Source of the DNA: SHVZ01 sp044223515
GTDB taxonomy: Bacteria > Pseudomonadota > Alphaproteobacteria > SHVZ01
DNA: 64,000 bases
Assembly (NCBI GenBank): GCA_044223515.1
Contig: JBGALV010000011.1
Location: forward strand, 1 to 64,000
Direction of reading: 5' to 3'
Shown here: positions 49,774-58,779 of the stretch, in pieces
Position numbering within the stretch: position 1 is the stretch's first letter
How the letters are laid out: the number at the start of each line of letters is the position of its first letter
Translations under genes and position numbers: made by a program
Notes under the pieces: generated by a model
The model's database searches: none
The model's input: only the letters and a program-made list of their open reading frames with translations
Told to the model about the DNA's origin: nothing

Positions 49774-50997
49774 CTAGCCGCCATAGGCAATCCGCCAGAT
49801 CGTCTTCCCGGTGTCGTCGGTGACGAGAAGGCTGCCGTCCGGCATCTCGGCAACACCAGCGGGCCGTCCCCAGACCTCGGCACGCTCGGCGCCGCCGACG
49901 CGGAAGCCGTCGAGGAAGACCTCGTAGCCGCCCTCGGGCTTGCCGTCCTTGAACCTCACGCGGACGAGCTGGTAGCCGACCGGCTTTCCCGAGTTCCAAG
50001 ATCCCCGCAGCGTCACGAAGGCATCGCCGCGATACTCGGCCGGGAACTGGCGGCCCCGATAGAAGATCAGCCCGATCGGCGCCGAGTGCGACTTGAACAG
50101 CAGGTCCGGCACCACCGCCTGACGCACGAGGTCGGGCCGGCGCTCGGCGTAGTTCGGCTGCGGGTTCGGACCGATATAGGCGTAGGGCCAGCCGTAGAAG
50201 GCGCCCTGCTTCACCTCGGTCAGGTAGTCGGGCACGAGATCGTCGCCGAGGCCGTCACGCTCGTTGACGACGGCGAAGAGGCGGCCCGATCCAGGCAGGA
50301 GCGCGATGCCGACGGCGTTGCGCAGGCCCGAGGCGTAGGTCGCCTGGCCGCGCGCGGCGCCGCTCGGTCCGTCGATCCGGAAGGACTGGATCGTGGCGCG
50401 CGGTGCGGATTCCTCGCCGATGTTGCTGGCCGACCCGATCGAGACGAAGAGCTGGGTCCCGTCCGGCGAGATCGCGACGTTGCGTGTCCAGTGGCCGCCT
50501 GACGCTCCGATCGCGCCGTCCGCAGTCACCTTCTCCAGCGGGCCGCGCGGCTTCAGGTCGCCCGGCTGGTAGGGCACGCGCCACACGCGCTCGGTGTCGC
50601 CGATGTAAAGATACCCACCATGGATCGCGAGACCGTGCGGCCGGTCGAGATTTTCGATGAAGGGCTGAACCAGGTCGGCCTTGCCGTCGCCGTCGGTGTC
50701 GCGAAGGATCGTGACCTGATCCTCGGACGGCTCGGACAGAAGCACGTCGCCGTTGGATGCGGCGATCAGATGGCGCGGATGATCGAGCCCAGCGCGGAAC
50801 AGCGTCACCTTGAAGCCCGGCGGCGCCTTCGGCATCGCGTCGAGCGGACGCGAGACGATGCGCGGCGCATTACTGGCCGAGCGCGTGGCATACGGCTTCG
50901 GCATGTCGGCGGGCGTCAGCCGGATGCGCTCGCCGACATCCGCCTCGGCGGCGGAGGCGACGGCGGCGAGCAGCAATCCGGCGAGCGCCGACTTCAT
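49774..50997 (-). CDS. PQQ-dependent sugar/sorbosone dehydrogenase-like exported protein
   Basis: The 407-residue protein has a signal peptide (residues 1-19) and a six-bladed beta-propeller with APPGFKVTLFRAGLDHPRHLIAASNGDVLLSEP, LAIHGGYLYIGD and GHWTRNVAISPDGTQLF. Its end has RVRFKDGKPEGGYEVFLDGF and GRPAGVAEMPDGSLLVTDDTG. It should oxidise a sugar in the periplasm with pyrroloquinoline quinone. It begins 4 bases after the pgk stop, which is unusual. Confidence 0.88.
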   Translation of the reverse strand: MKSALAGLLLAAVASAAEADVGERIRLTPADMPKPYATRSASNAPRIVSRPLDAMPKAPPGFKVTLFRAGLDHPRHLIAASNGDVLLSEPSEDQVTILRDTDGDGKADLVQPFIENLDRPHGLAIHGGYLYIGDTERVWRVPYQPGDLKPRGPLEKVTADGAIGASGGHWTRNVAISPDGTQLFVSIGSASNIGEESAPRATIQSFRIDGPSGAARGQATYASGLRNAVGIALLPGSGRLFAVVNERDGLGDDLVPDYLTEVKQGAFYGWPYAYIGPNPQPNYAERRPDLVRQAVVPDLLFKSHSAPIGLIFYRGRQFPAEYRGDAFVTLRGSWNSGKPVGYQLVRVRFKDGKPEGGYEVFLDGFRVGGAERAEVWGRPAGVAEMPDGSLLVTDDTGKTIWRIAYGG

Positions 50998-51001
50998 GGG
51001 A

Positions 51002-52198
51002 TCAAGCCTGCATCAGCGCGGCGACGCCGGGCAGGGTCTTGCCTTCGAGCCATTCGAGGAAGGCGCCGCCGGCGGTCGAGACGTAGCTGAACTTCTCCTC
51101 GACGCCGGCCGCCGCGAGCGCCGCGACCGTATCGCCGCCGCCGCCGACCGAGTTGAGCTTGGCGGCGCCGGTGAGGTCGGCAGCCGCCTTCGCGACATGC
51201 ACCGTCGCGGCGTCGAAGGGCTTGGTCTCGAAGGCGCCCAGCGGGCCGTTCCACACCAGCGTCTTGCACTCGGCAAGAAGCGCCGATAGCGCAGCGGCAC
51301 TCTTCGGGCCCACGTCGAGGATCATCTGGTCGTCCGGCACCGCATCGATCGCGACGGTGGCGGAGGCGATGCCCGGCTCGAGCTTCGCCGCGACCACGGC
51401 GTCGACCGGCAGCACGATGCGGCACTTCCTGGCTTCGGCCTTCTTCATGATCTCGCGCGCGGTGTCGGCCATGTCGCGCTCGGCCAGCGACTTGCCGATC
51501 TTGACGCCCTTGGCGACGAGGAAGGTGTTCGCCATGCCGCCGCCGATGGCGAGGATGTCGACCTTGCCGACGAGGTTGCCGAGCAGGTCGAGCTTGGTCG
51601 AGACCTTGGCGCCGCCGACGATCGCCATCAGCGGACGCTGCGGGTTCTCGAGACCCTTGGTCAGCGCCTCCAGCTCCGCCTGCATCAGGCGTCCGGCCGC
51701 GGCCGGACGGCGCTTCGCCAGCGCGTCGATCGAGGCATGCGCGCGGTGGGCAGCCGAGAACGCGTCGTCGACATAGAGGTCGCCCAGCTTCGCCAGCGCG
51801 TCGGCGAAGGCGGCGTCGTTCGCTTCCTCTTCCTTGTGGAAGCGGAGGTTCTCCAGCAGCGCGATGTCGCCGTCCTTGAGGGCGGCGACCGTCTCCTCGG
51901 CCTTGGGTCCGATGCAGTCGGCACCGAAGGCGACGGGCTTGCCGACCGCCTTCGAGAGATCGCCGACGACGTGCTTCAAGGAGTTCGCCTCGTCCGGTCC
52001 GCCCTTCGGCCGGCCGAAATGCGAGAGCACGACGACGCGCGCGCCCTTCTTCATGAGCTCGGTCAGCGTCGGCGCCAGGCGATCGATGCGGGTCGTGTCG
52101 GTGACCTTCCCGTCCTTCATCGGCACGTTGAGATCGGCGCGCACGAGCACGCGCTTCGACTTAACCTGGAGATCGTCAAGGGTCTTGAAGCGAGGCAT
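51002..52198 (-). CDS. pgk: Phosphoglycerate kinase
   Basis: The 398-residue glycolytic enzyme transfers phosphate between 1,3-bisphosphoglycerate and ADP. It has the start RVLVRADLNVPMKDG, VVVLSHFGRPKG and the ATP-binding region with NGPLGAFE and SVGGGGDTVAA. The start ATG has AAGGA close upstream. The common partners gap or fba are absent on this side; a sugar dehydrogenase gene follows instead. Confidence 0.97.
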   Translation of the reverse strand: MPRFKTLDDLQVKSKRVLVRADLNVPMKDGKVTDTTRIDRLAPTLTELMKKGARVVVLSHFGRPKGGPDEANSLKHVVGDLSKAVGKPVAFGADCIGPKAEETVAALKDGDIALLENLRFHKEEEANDAAFADALAKLGDLYVDDAFSAAHRAHASIDALAKRRPAAAGRLMQAELEALTKGLENPQRPLMAIVGGAKVSTKLDLLGNLVGKVDILAIGGGMANTFLVAKGVKIGKSLAERDMADTAREIMKKAEARKCRIVLPVDAVVAAKLEPGIASATVAIDAVPDDQMILDVGPKSAAALSALLAECKTLVWNGPLGAFETKPFDAATVHVAKAAADLTGAAKLNSVGGGGDTVAALAAAGVEEKFSYVSTAGGAFLEWLEGKTLPGVAALMQA

Positions 52199-52348
52199 TG
52201 GGTCCTTCGGAGCGGTGACACGAGAGAGTTTTTTCGGCGCGACCCATCCTGGAGGTCGAACCGGGATTGCGTCCATAGAGTAGCGTCACCCGATCGGCGT
52301 TGCGACGCTTCGAGGATGGGGCCGATCGAGCGGCTTCAGCGCCTCGCG

Positions 52349-53773
52349 CTAGAACCTCGGCCGCTTCGACATCCACGGGCGCGCCTTGGCGAAAGCCTGC
52401 GAGGCCTGCATCACGCCGAGGTCGTCGAAGCGCCGCCCGACGATCTGCAGGCCGACCGGAAGGCCATCCTTGGTGAAGCCGCACGGCACGGTCGCCGCCG
52501 GCATGCCGGAGAAGTTGAACGGGTAGGAGAACTCCGCCCACTGGATCCAGTCCCACGGATGCTGCGGCCAGTGCTTGGGCGCGATGAGCTCGGCCGGGAA
52601 GGCCGCCACCGACACCGTCGGGGTCACCAGGAAGTCCCAGTCTTCCATGAAGCGGGCCATGGCGGTGACGTAGGCCGACTTGCGGTCGCGGATCACCTGG
52701 TACTGCTGCGTGGTGACCTCGAGCCCGTCGCGGATCATCGCCACCAGCGCGGGGTCCATGCGGCTCTCGTACTCCGCCAGGTACTTGGCGTTTCCGGTGG
52801 CATGGACCGGGTACATCACGCGGATGATCTCCGGCCCGTCCTTGCCCCAGGCAGGCGTCACCTGTTCGACCGAGGCGCCGCAGTCGGAGGCCAGAACCTT
52901 GACCGCGGCAGCCACCAGATCGGCCACCTCGGGGTCGACCCGGGCATGGCCGAGATCGGGGCTGTAGGCGATCTTCCTGCCGCGGATGCCTTCGTCGAGA
53001 CGTCCGACGTAGTCGGCCGGACAGGCCTCGAGGCTGGTGAAGTCCCAGGGGTGCGGCCCCGAGATCACGCTCATCATCATCGCGCTGTCACGGACGTCGC
53101 GCGTCATCGGCCCGAGATGCGAGGTGTTGTCGTTGCTGCCGACGGGCCAGTTGGGAATCCGTCCGAAGGTCGGCTTGAGGCCGAAGATGCCGGAGAAATG
53201 CGCCGGCATGCGCACCGACCCGGCGCCGTCGGAGCCCTGGTGAAGCGGGCCGTAGCCCCCCGCCGAAGCCGCGCCGGCGCCGGCCGACGAGGCGCCGGTA
53301 TTGTACCCGAGCTTCCACGGGTTCGAGGTGATGCCGGTGAGCGGGCTCTGGCTCACGCCCTTCCAGGCAAACTCGCAGACCGTGGTCTTGCCGATGACGA
53401 TGGCGCCGGCATTCTTGAGCCGCGAGACGAAGGGCGCGTCGGTATCGGGCACGAAGCCCTTCTGCGTGACCGAGCCGCGCTCGTTGGTCACGCCCTTGAC
53501 GTAGTGCAGATCCTTGATGGTGACCGGAATCCCGTGAAGCGGGCCGATGGACTGGTCCTTCATCAGCGCGGTCTCGGCGGCCTTGGCGCCGGCCATCGCG
53601 GCTTCCGGAATGAAGCGCGCCATCGCGTTGAGCTTCGGCTCGCACGCCTCGACGCGCGCCAGCACGGCGCGCATCAGTTCCACCGGCGAAAGTTCCTTGC
53701 GCCGGATCATCGGTGCCAGCTCGGCCGCCGGCGTGAAGCAGAGATCTTCGTCGTTCAATGGACTTCCCCCCAT
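52349..53773 (-). CDS. Amidase-signature family enzyme
   Basis: The 474-residue hydrolase has the Ser-cisSer-Lys triad of amidases: K87 in VTIKDLHYV, the cis-Ser at 162-163 in TGASSAGAGAASAGG and the nucleophile S186 in GSDGAGSVRMPA. It acts on an amide (for example in the breakdown of aryl or aliphatic amides), but the substrate is not known. ATG 53773 is used; TTG 53830 is open but poor. Confidence 0.92.
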   Translation of the reverse strand: MGGSPLNDEDLCFTPAAELAPMIRRKELSPVELMRAVLARVEACEPKLNAMARFIPEAAMAGAKAAETALMKDQSIGPLHGIPVTIKDLHYVKGVTNERGSVTQKGFVPDTDAPFVSRLKNAGAIVIGKTTVCEFAWKGVSQSPLTGITSNPWKLGYNTGASSAGAGAASAGGYGPLHQGSDGAGSVRMPAHFSGIFGLKPTFGRIPNWPVGSNDNTSHLGPMTRDVRDSAMMMSVISGPHPWDFTSLEACPADYVGRLDEGIRGRKIAYSPDLGHARVDPEVADLVAAAVKVLASDCGASVEQVTPAWGKDGPEIIRVMYPVHATGNAKYLAEYESRMDPALVAMIRDGLEVTTQQYQVIRDRKSAYVTAMARFMEDWDFLVTPTVSVAAFPAELIAPKHWPQHPWDWIQWAEFSYPFNFSGMPAATVPCGFTKDGLPVGLQIVGRRFDDLGVMQASQAFAKARPWMSKRPRF

Positions 53774-53842
53774 GGCAACGATGACGCCATTGCGGCGCGC
53801 CGCCGGCCTCGGGGCAAGCGAATTGGCCAAGCCGCGGGACGT

Positions 53843-54313
53843 TCAGTTGAGCGCCAGGATCGCCCCGTTGAGCGCCGTCGCGAACCCGACCCAGGCCGCA
53901 TAGGGCGCGAACATCCATGCGGCGAGCGGATCTGACCGCCTCGACGCGACCATGAAGACGATGATCGCGGCCTCCAGGGCGACTATGACGGCAAGCGCCG
54001 CTGAGATCGCGTGCGCCGCGAAGAAGGCGACCGGCCAGGCAAAGTTCAGCGCCAGCTGCACCCACCAGGCCTTCATCGCAACTCCCCGCGGATCGCGTCG
54101 GAAGGTTCGCGACCCGGCGATCGCGATGAGGACGTAGAGACAGGTCCAGACCGGACCGAAGAGCCAGTTCGGAGGATTGAAAGAGGGCTTTGCCAGACCC
54201 GCATACCAGTCGCCCGGGACGGTCAGCGCCCCGATCCCGAGGCCGCCACCGAGGACGAGGATCAGGAACGGCACGAGGACCCGAAGGCCATTCCCGCTTC
54301 CCGAATCGTTCAC
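53843..54313 (-). CDS. TspO/MBR-family membrane protein
   Basis: The 156-residue protein has five membrane helices and the family motifs AKPSFNPPNWLFGPVWTCLYVLIAIAG and WWVQLALNFAWPVAFF. Bacterial TspO binds porphyrins and other tetrapyrroles and takes part in stress and photosynthetic regulation. No tetrapyrrole gene is beside it, but cobST is in the same window. Confidence 0.93.
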   Translation of the reverse strand: MNDSGSGNGLRVLVPFLILVLGGGLGIGALTVPGDWYAGLAKPSFNPPNWLFGPVWTCLYVLIAIAGSRTFRRDPRGVAMKAWWVQLALNFAWPVAFFAAHAISAALAVIVALEAAIIVFMVASRRSDPLAAWMFAPYAAWVGFATALNGAILALN

Positions 54314-54406
54314 GCGCGTCTCCCGTCGTCAGGCGCCCGGCATACACGTCGTTGCCATGCCTAAGATGGAGGCGTGCCGACGGGATTTCACCCCTTGCGA
54401 CTGCCG

Positions 54407-55291
54407 CTACTTTTCCCGCCGCATGGTGAATTGTGCGCTGGCGAAGATCACCAGCGCGCCCACGCACGTGAAAAGGTCCGGCACCTGACCGAAAGCCGCA
54501 TAGGCGGCAAGGGCGGTCGCCGGCAGCTGCAGGAAGGCGAACGGCATCACCAGGGATGACTCGGCGACGGCGTAGGCGCGCACCATGGCCACCTGCCCGA
54601 CCGCCGCGGCGAGCCCGATGGCGAGCAGGTAGACCGCCTCCTCCGGTGCGGGCAGGCGCCAGGACCACAGGGCAGCCGCGCCGAGGATCGGGAGCGAGCC
54701 CCCGAGCGCGATCAGCACAAGCGTGTCCGGATGGTGGTCCCTGCCGAGGTTGCGCACCGTCAGGCTGAAGAAGGCAGTGACGGTGGCCGAGGCCAGGACC
54801 AGCAGCGTCTCCGGCGGCATCTGCTGAAAGCCGGGCCGGACGATCAGCAGCATGCCGGCGAAGCCGGCCAGCGTCGCGGCCCATCGTCCTGCGCCGACCC
54901 GCTCGATGCCGAGCGCGGCGGCCAGTGCCACGACGATGAGCGGCGTCAGGAAGCTGATCGAGACCGCATCGGCGAGCTGCATCGCCGCGAAAGCAATCAC
55001 GACGCAGAAGTTCGAGATCGCCTGCCACAACGCCAGCGTGGCCGCCGTCCAGGGTCTCGGAACCCGGACGACCGCCCCGCCCCGGCGCATGAGCAACGGC
55101 GCCAGCAACACCAGCGCGATGAAGTTCCGGAAGAACGTGACCTCGCCGGCCGGCAACGTGGCCGTGGCGAAGCGGACGGCCACGGCCATCGCCGAGAAGG
55201 CGATGGCGCAGATGCTCATCCAGAACGCCGCGGCCGCGACGGGCGGCAGTCGCGTCCACTTCGAGGGAAGGCGTCGGAGGGGGCCGAGCAT
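54407..55291 (-). CDS. EamA/DMT-superfamily transporter
   Basis: The 294-residue protein has ten membrane spans in two EamA repeats, with MAVAVRFATATLPAGEVTFFRNFIALVLLAPLL and VVRAYAVAE-like ends. ATG 55291 is used; an upstream ATG at 55369 overlaps the start region of the divergent MFS gene, so it is less likely. The substrate is unknown. Confidence 0.9.
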   Translation of the reverse strand: MLGPLRRLPSKWTRLPPVAAAAFWMSICAIAFSAMAVAVRFATATLPAGEVTFFRNFIALVLLAPLLMRRGGAVVRVPRPWTAATLALWQAISNFCVVIAFAAMQLADAVSISFLTPLIVVALAAALGIERVGAGRWAATLAGFAGMLLIVRPGFQQMPPETLLVLASATVTAFFSLTVRNLGRDHHPDTLVLIALGGSLPILGAAALWSWRLPAPEEAVYLLAIGLAAAVGQVAMVRAYAVAESSLVMPFAFLQLPATALAAYAAFGQVPDLFTCVGALVIFASAQFTMRREK

Positions 55292-55388
55292 CGTCACGGG
55301 CCAGGATTGGCTCGGATCGCGGCGCCCATGGCTACTGGATTCGAAAACTGACGCGATACCTGACGCCATGGTGTCAGGATCGGGCGCT

Positions 55389-56609
55389 ATGCTCGGGGCC
55401 GTGGCCAGCCCCTACGCCGACCTGTTCCGCAACAAGCCGTTCCGCCGCTTCTGGCTGGGCCTCATGGCCTCCGCCACCGGCGACGAGCTGACCCGGGTCG
55501 CCTTCGTCTGGTTCGTCTACGAGAGGACCGGATCGGCCGAGGCGCTGGGCCTGCTGATGCTCTGCTTCACCGGGCCGATCGTGGTCGGCGGCTTCCTTGC
55601 CGGCTGGCTGCTCGACCGCTTCGACCGGCGCCTGGTCATGACCTTCGACAACCTCGCCCGCGGGCTCGCGATCGCTCTGGTGCCGGCGCTGCATTTCCTC
55701 GGATGGCTCGAGGTCTGGCACGTCTATGTCGCCGCCGGCGTCCATGGCCTGCTGATGATGGTCTCGCTCGCCGGCACCCCGTCGATGATCCTGGCGCTGG
55801 TGCCCAAGGAACGGCTGGCGACCGCGAACGCGCTGGAGAGCCTGGGCTACTCGACCGCCGGGGTCGCGGGCCCGGTGATCGCCGGATTCCTGATCGCCTG
55901 GATCGGCGCACCGGCAACGGTCCTTCTCGACGTCGCGTCTTACGTTCTCTACGCGCTGGTCCTCTTCCGGCTCAAGCTCGCGCTGCCCGCGCCGGTGAAG
56001 CGCGCGGCGGTGCCGATCTCCGCCGCCTTCCAGCTGCTCTTCGGCAATCCGATCCTGATCGCGACCACCTTCATGTTCCTGGTCTTCAACATCGGCACCG
56101 GCAGCATCCCGGTCTGGCTGCCGATCCTGGTGGAGACGACGCTCAAAGGCGGGCCGGAGCTCTACGGCATCCTGGTCGGCGTCATCTTCGCGGGCCAGGT
56201 CGCCTCCACGCTCGTCGTCGGCCAGCTCGGCAACCGCGTCTGGCTCGGCATCGGCATCGGTCTCGCCGAAGTCGCTGCCGGTCTCCTGATGATCCTGGTG
56301 ATCGCGACCGACACGGCGATGACGGTCGGCATCGTGCTTTTCTTCTGGGGCATCGCCAACGCGCCGCTGACGCCCTGGGCGCAGACGCTGCGCATGGCGA
56401 TCATTCCAGAAGAGATGCGCGGCCGCGCCTTCGCGCTGCTGCGCATGCTGATGCAGTCCGGCCGCCCGATCGGCGGCGCGCTCTCAGGATTCCTGGTGCC
56501 GGTCGCCGGCATCGCCGCGACGATCGCCTTGGTCGGCGGCGCGACCGTCGTGGCCGGTATCGCGGGGCTGCTGACCAAGCCGCTCCGGGAGGCGGGGCGG
56601 CCGAGCTAG
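55389..56609 (+). CDS. MFS-type transporter (EntS/MacD-like enterobactin/drug exporter class)
   Basis: At 406 residues it has twelve predicted spans. The first half has PFRRFWLGLMASATGDELTRVAFVWFVYERTGSAEALGLLM and GWLLDRFDRRLVMTFDNLARG, the second FRLKLALP with NAPLTPWAQTLRMAIIPEEMRGRAFALLRM, typical of the EntS-like group of exporters. ATG 55389 with AGGA upstream is chosen; ATG 55368 is possible. Its stop abuts the stop of the convergent permease gene. Confidence 0.9.
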   Translation: MLGAVASPYADLFRNKPFRRFWLGLMASATGDELTRVAFVWFVYERTGSAEALGLLMLCFTGPIVVGGFLAGWLLDRFDRRLVMTFDNLARGLAIALVPALHFLGWLEVWHVYVAAGVHGLLMMVSLAGTPSMILALVPKERLATANALESLGYSTAGVAGPVIAGFLIAWIGAPATVLLDVASYVLYALVLFRLKLALPAPVKRAAVPISAAFQLLFGNPILIATTFMFLVFNIGTGSIPVWLPILVETTLKGGPELYGILVGVIFAGQVASTLVVGQLGNRVWLGIGIGLAEVAAGLLMILVIATDTAMTVGIVLFFWGIANAPLTPWAQTLRMAIIPEEMRGRAFALLRMLMQSGRPIGGALSGFLVPVAGIAATIALVGGATVVAGIAGLLTKPLREAGRPS

Positions 56610-57770
56610 CTACTTGTAGGGATCCGCCGCGTCCCGGAGGCCGTCGCCGAGGAAGTTGAAGGCGAGCACGGTGACGATCACCGGCAGCACCGGGATCATC
56701 AGCCAGGGATAGAGCGCCACCACGTTGATGTTCTGCGCCTCGTTCAGCAGCACGCCCCAGCTGGTGATCGGCGGGCGCAGGCCCAGCCCCAGGAACGACA
56801 GTGCCGTCTCGCCGAGGATCATGCCGGGGATCGAGAGCGTGGCCGAGGCGATCAGGTGGCTGGTGAAGCTCGGCATCAGGTGGCGGAAGATCACGCGGGA
56901 CGGCTTGGCGCCCATCAGCACGGCCGCGGTGCAGAAATCCTCCTCGCGGAGCGCCAGCAGCTTCGAGCGCACCGAGCGCGCGAGGCCCGTCCAGTCGAGC
57001 AGCCCTAAGATGATCGTGATGCCGAAATAGATGACGATCGGGCTCCAGTCGACCGGCAGCGCCGCCGATAGCGCCATCCACAGCGGCAGCTCCGGGAACG
57101 ACCTGATGCACTCGATCGTCCGTTGCACGATCGCGTCCGTCCAGCCGCCGTAGTATCCGGCGAGCCCGCCGACGACGATGCCGAGCACGAAGGAGATCGT
57201 GATGCCGATGAGCCCGACCGTGAGCGATATCCGCGTGCCGTAGAGGATGCGCGAGAACATGTCGCGCCCGAGGCGATCGGTGCCGAGCCAGAAGAACTCG
57301 GTGTTCCTCGCCGGGCAGACGAGATGGAAATCCATCTCGACCATGCCCCAGAAACGGTAGGAGTCGCCGTCGCAGAGGAAGCGGAGCTTGTTCACCTTGC
57401 GCGGGTCCGGCGTGTACTCGCGCTTCAGGTTGTCCATGTTGAGGCGGTACGTGTAGCCGTAGACGAAAGGACCGACGAACTCGCCCTCGTGGAAGAAGTG
57501 GATCGCCTGCGGCGGCGCGAACAGGTGGTCAGTGTGCCGTGTCGCCAGCGCATAGGGCGCCAGGAACTCGGTGATGAAGATCGAGAGATAGAGAAGCAGC
57601 AGGATCACGCCGGAAACGACGGCGAGATGGTGACGGCGGAGCTTCCGCCACACCATCTTCCACTGGGACGCCATGTAGTAGCGTTCCTGCTCCGGCGTCA
57701 GCTTCTCGTCGGTCGCCGGATTGAACGGCGCCTTGCTGACGAAGTGATCAAGCGGCTGCTGGGCGGTCAT
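56610..57770 (-). CDS. ABC transporter permease, DppC/YejE type
   Basis: The 386-residue inner-membrane subunit of a peptide/opine-type importer. It has a long leading cytoplasmic part, one anchor near 46-70, a large periplasmic insert (residues 75-180) and the BPD motif with ALREEDFCTAAVLMGAKPSRVIFRHLMPSF. The large insert is the mark of the Yej-like branch. The start overlaps the previous permease stop by 4 bases. Confidence 0.92.
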   Translation of the reverse strand: MTAQQPLDHFVSKAPFNPATDEKLTPEQERYYMASQWKMVWRKLRRHHLAVVSGVILLLLYLSIFITEFLAPYALATRHTDHLFAPPQAIHFFHEGEFVGPFVYGYTYRLNMDNLKREYTPDPRKVNKLRFLCDGDSYRFWGMVEMDFHLVCPARNTEFFWLGTDRLGRDMFSRILYGTRISLTVGLIGITISFVLGIVVGGLAGYYGGWTDAIVQRTIECIRSFPELPLWMALSAALPVDWSPIVIYFGITIILGLLDWTGLARSVRSKLLALREEDFCTAAVLMGAKPSRVIFRHLMPSFTSHLIASATLSIPGMILGETALSFLGLGLRPPITSWGVLLNEAQNINVVALYPWLMIPVLPVIVTVLAFNFLGDGLRDAADPYK

Positions 57771-58765
57771 CGGCTGGTCCCGCCCTGGAGACGGATGCGC
57801 GGGTCGAGCGCCGCCAGCGCGAGATCGGACAGGAACACGCCGATCACCGTCAGCACGGCAAGGAACATCAGGAACGAGCCGGCGAGATAGGTGTCCTGCG
57901 CCTGCAGCGCGCGCAGCAGCATCGGCCCGGTGGTCGGCAGGTTCATCACGATCGAGACCACCGCGGCGCCGGAGATGATGTGCGGCAGGATGCCGCCGAT
58001 GTCGCTGATGAAGGGGTTCAGCGACATGCGGAGCGGATACTTGAGCAGCGCCCGGAACGGCGGCATGCCCTTGGCGCGCGCGGTCACGTAGTACTGCTTC
58101 TGCAGCTCGTCCAGCAGGTTGGCCCTGAGGCGCCGGATCATGCCGGCGGTGCCCGACGCGCCGATCACCAGCGTCGGCACCCAGAGATGCGCCAGGACCG
58201 AGCGGAACTTCTCCCAGCTCCACGGCGCGTTGAGGAAGCGGTCGTCCATCAGCCCGCCGATCGAGGTGCCGAAGACGACGTTGGCGAAGTAGAGCAGCAC
58301 GAGCGCCAGCAGGAAGTTCGGCGTCGCGAGGCCGAGGAAGCCGACGAAGGTGAGGCCGTGGTCCGCCCAGGAATACTGGTGCGTGGCCGAGTAGATCGCG
58401 ATCGGGAAGCTGACGATCCAGGTGAAGAGGATGGTCGCGACCGAGATGATCACCGTCAGCCACATCTTGTCGCCGACCACCTTGGTCACCGGCAGCTGGA
58501 ACTCGAAGGAGTAGCCGAAGTCGCCCTGCAGCATGCCGATGATCCAGTGGAAGTACTGCTCCACCGGCGAGCGGTCGAGGCCGTACTGCTGGCGCAGGAA
58601 CTCGATCTTCGCCATGTCGACCGACTCGCCCTGGCTCTGCAGCTCGGCGATGTGGGTCGAGAGGAAGTCGCCCGGCGGCAGCTGCATGATCAGGAAGGTG
58701 ATCGCGCTGATCGCGAGCAGGGTCGGGATCATCACCAGCAGGCGATGGATGACGTAGCCGAACAT
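57767..58765 (-). CDS. ABC transporter permease, DppB/YejB type
   Basis: The 332-residue permease starts with FGYVIHRLLVMIPTLLAISAITFLIMQLPPG, typical for DppB-like proteins, and has the EAA-like coupling motif QKQYYVTARAKGMPPFRALLKYPLRMSL. It forms the other half of the channel. It follows the binding-protein gene by 14 bases. Confidence 0.93.
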   Translation of the reverse strand: MFGYVIHRLLVMIPTLLAISAITFLIMQLPPGDFLSTHIAELQSQGESVDMAKIEFLRQQYGLDRSPVEQYFHWIIGMLQGDFGYSFEFQLPVTKVVGDKMWLTVIISVATILFTWIVSFPIAIYSATHQYSWADHGLTFVGFLGLATPNFLLALVLLYFANVVFGTSIGGLMDDRFLNAPWSWEKFRSVLAHLWVPTLVIGASGTAGMIRRLRANLLDELQKQYYVTARAKGMPPFRALLKYPLRMSLNPFISDIGGILPHIISGAAVVSIVMNLPTTGPMLLRALQAQDTYLAGSFLMFLAVLTVIGVFLSDLALAALDPRIRLQGGTSR

Positions 58766-58779
58766 CGCTTAAGCCTGCC

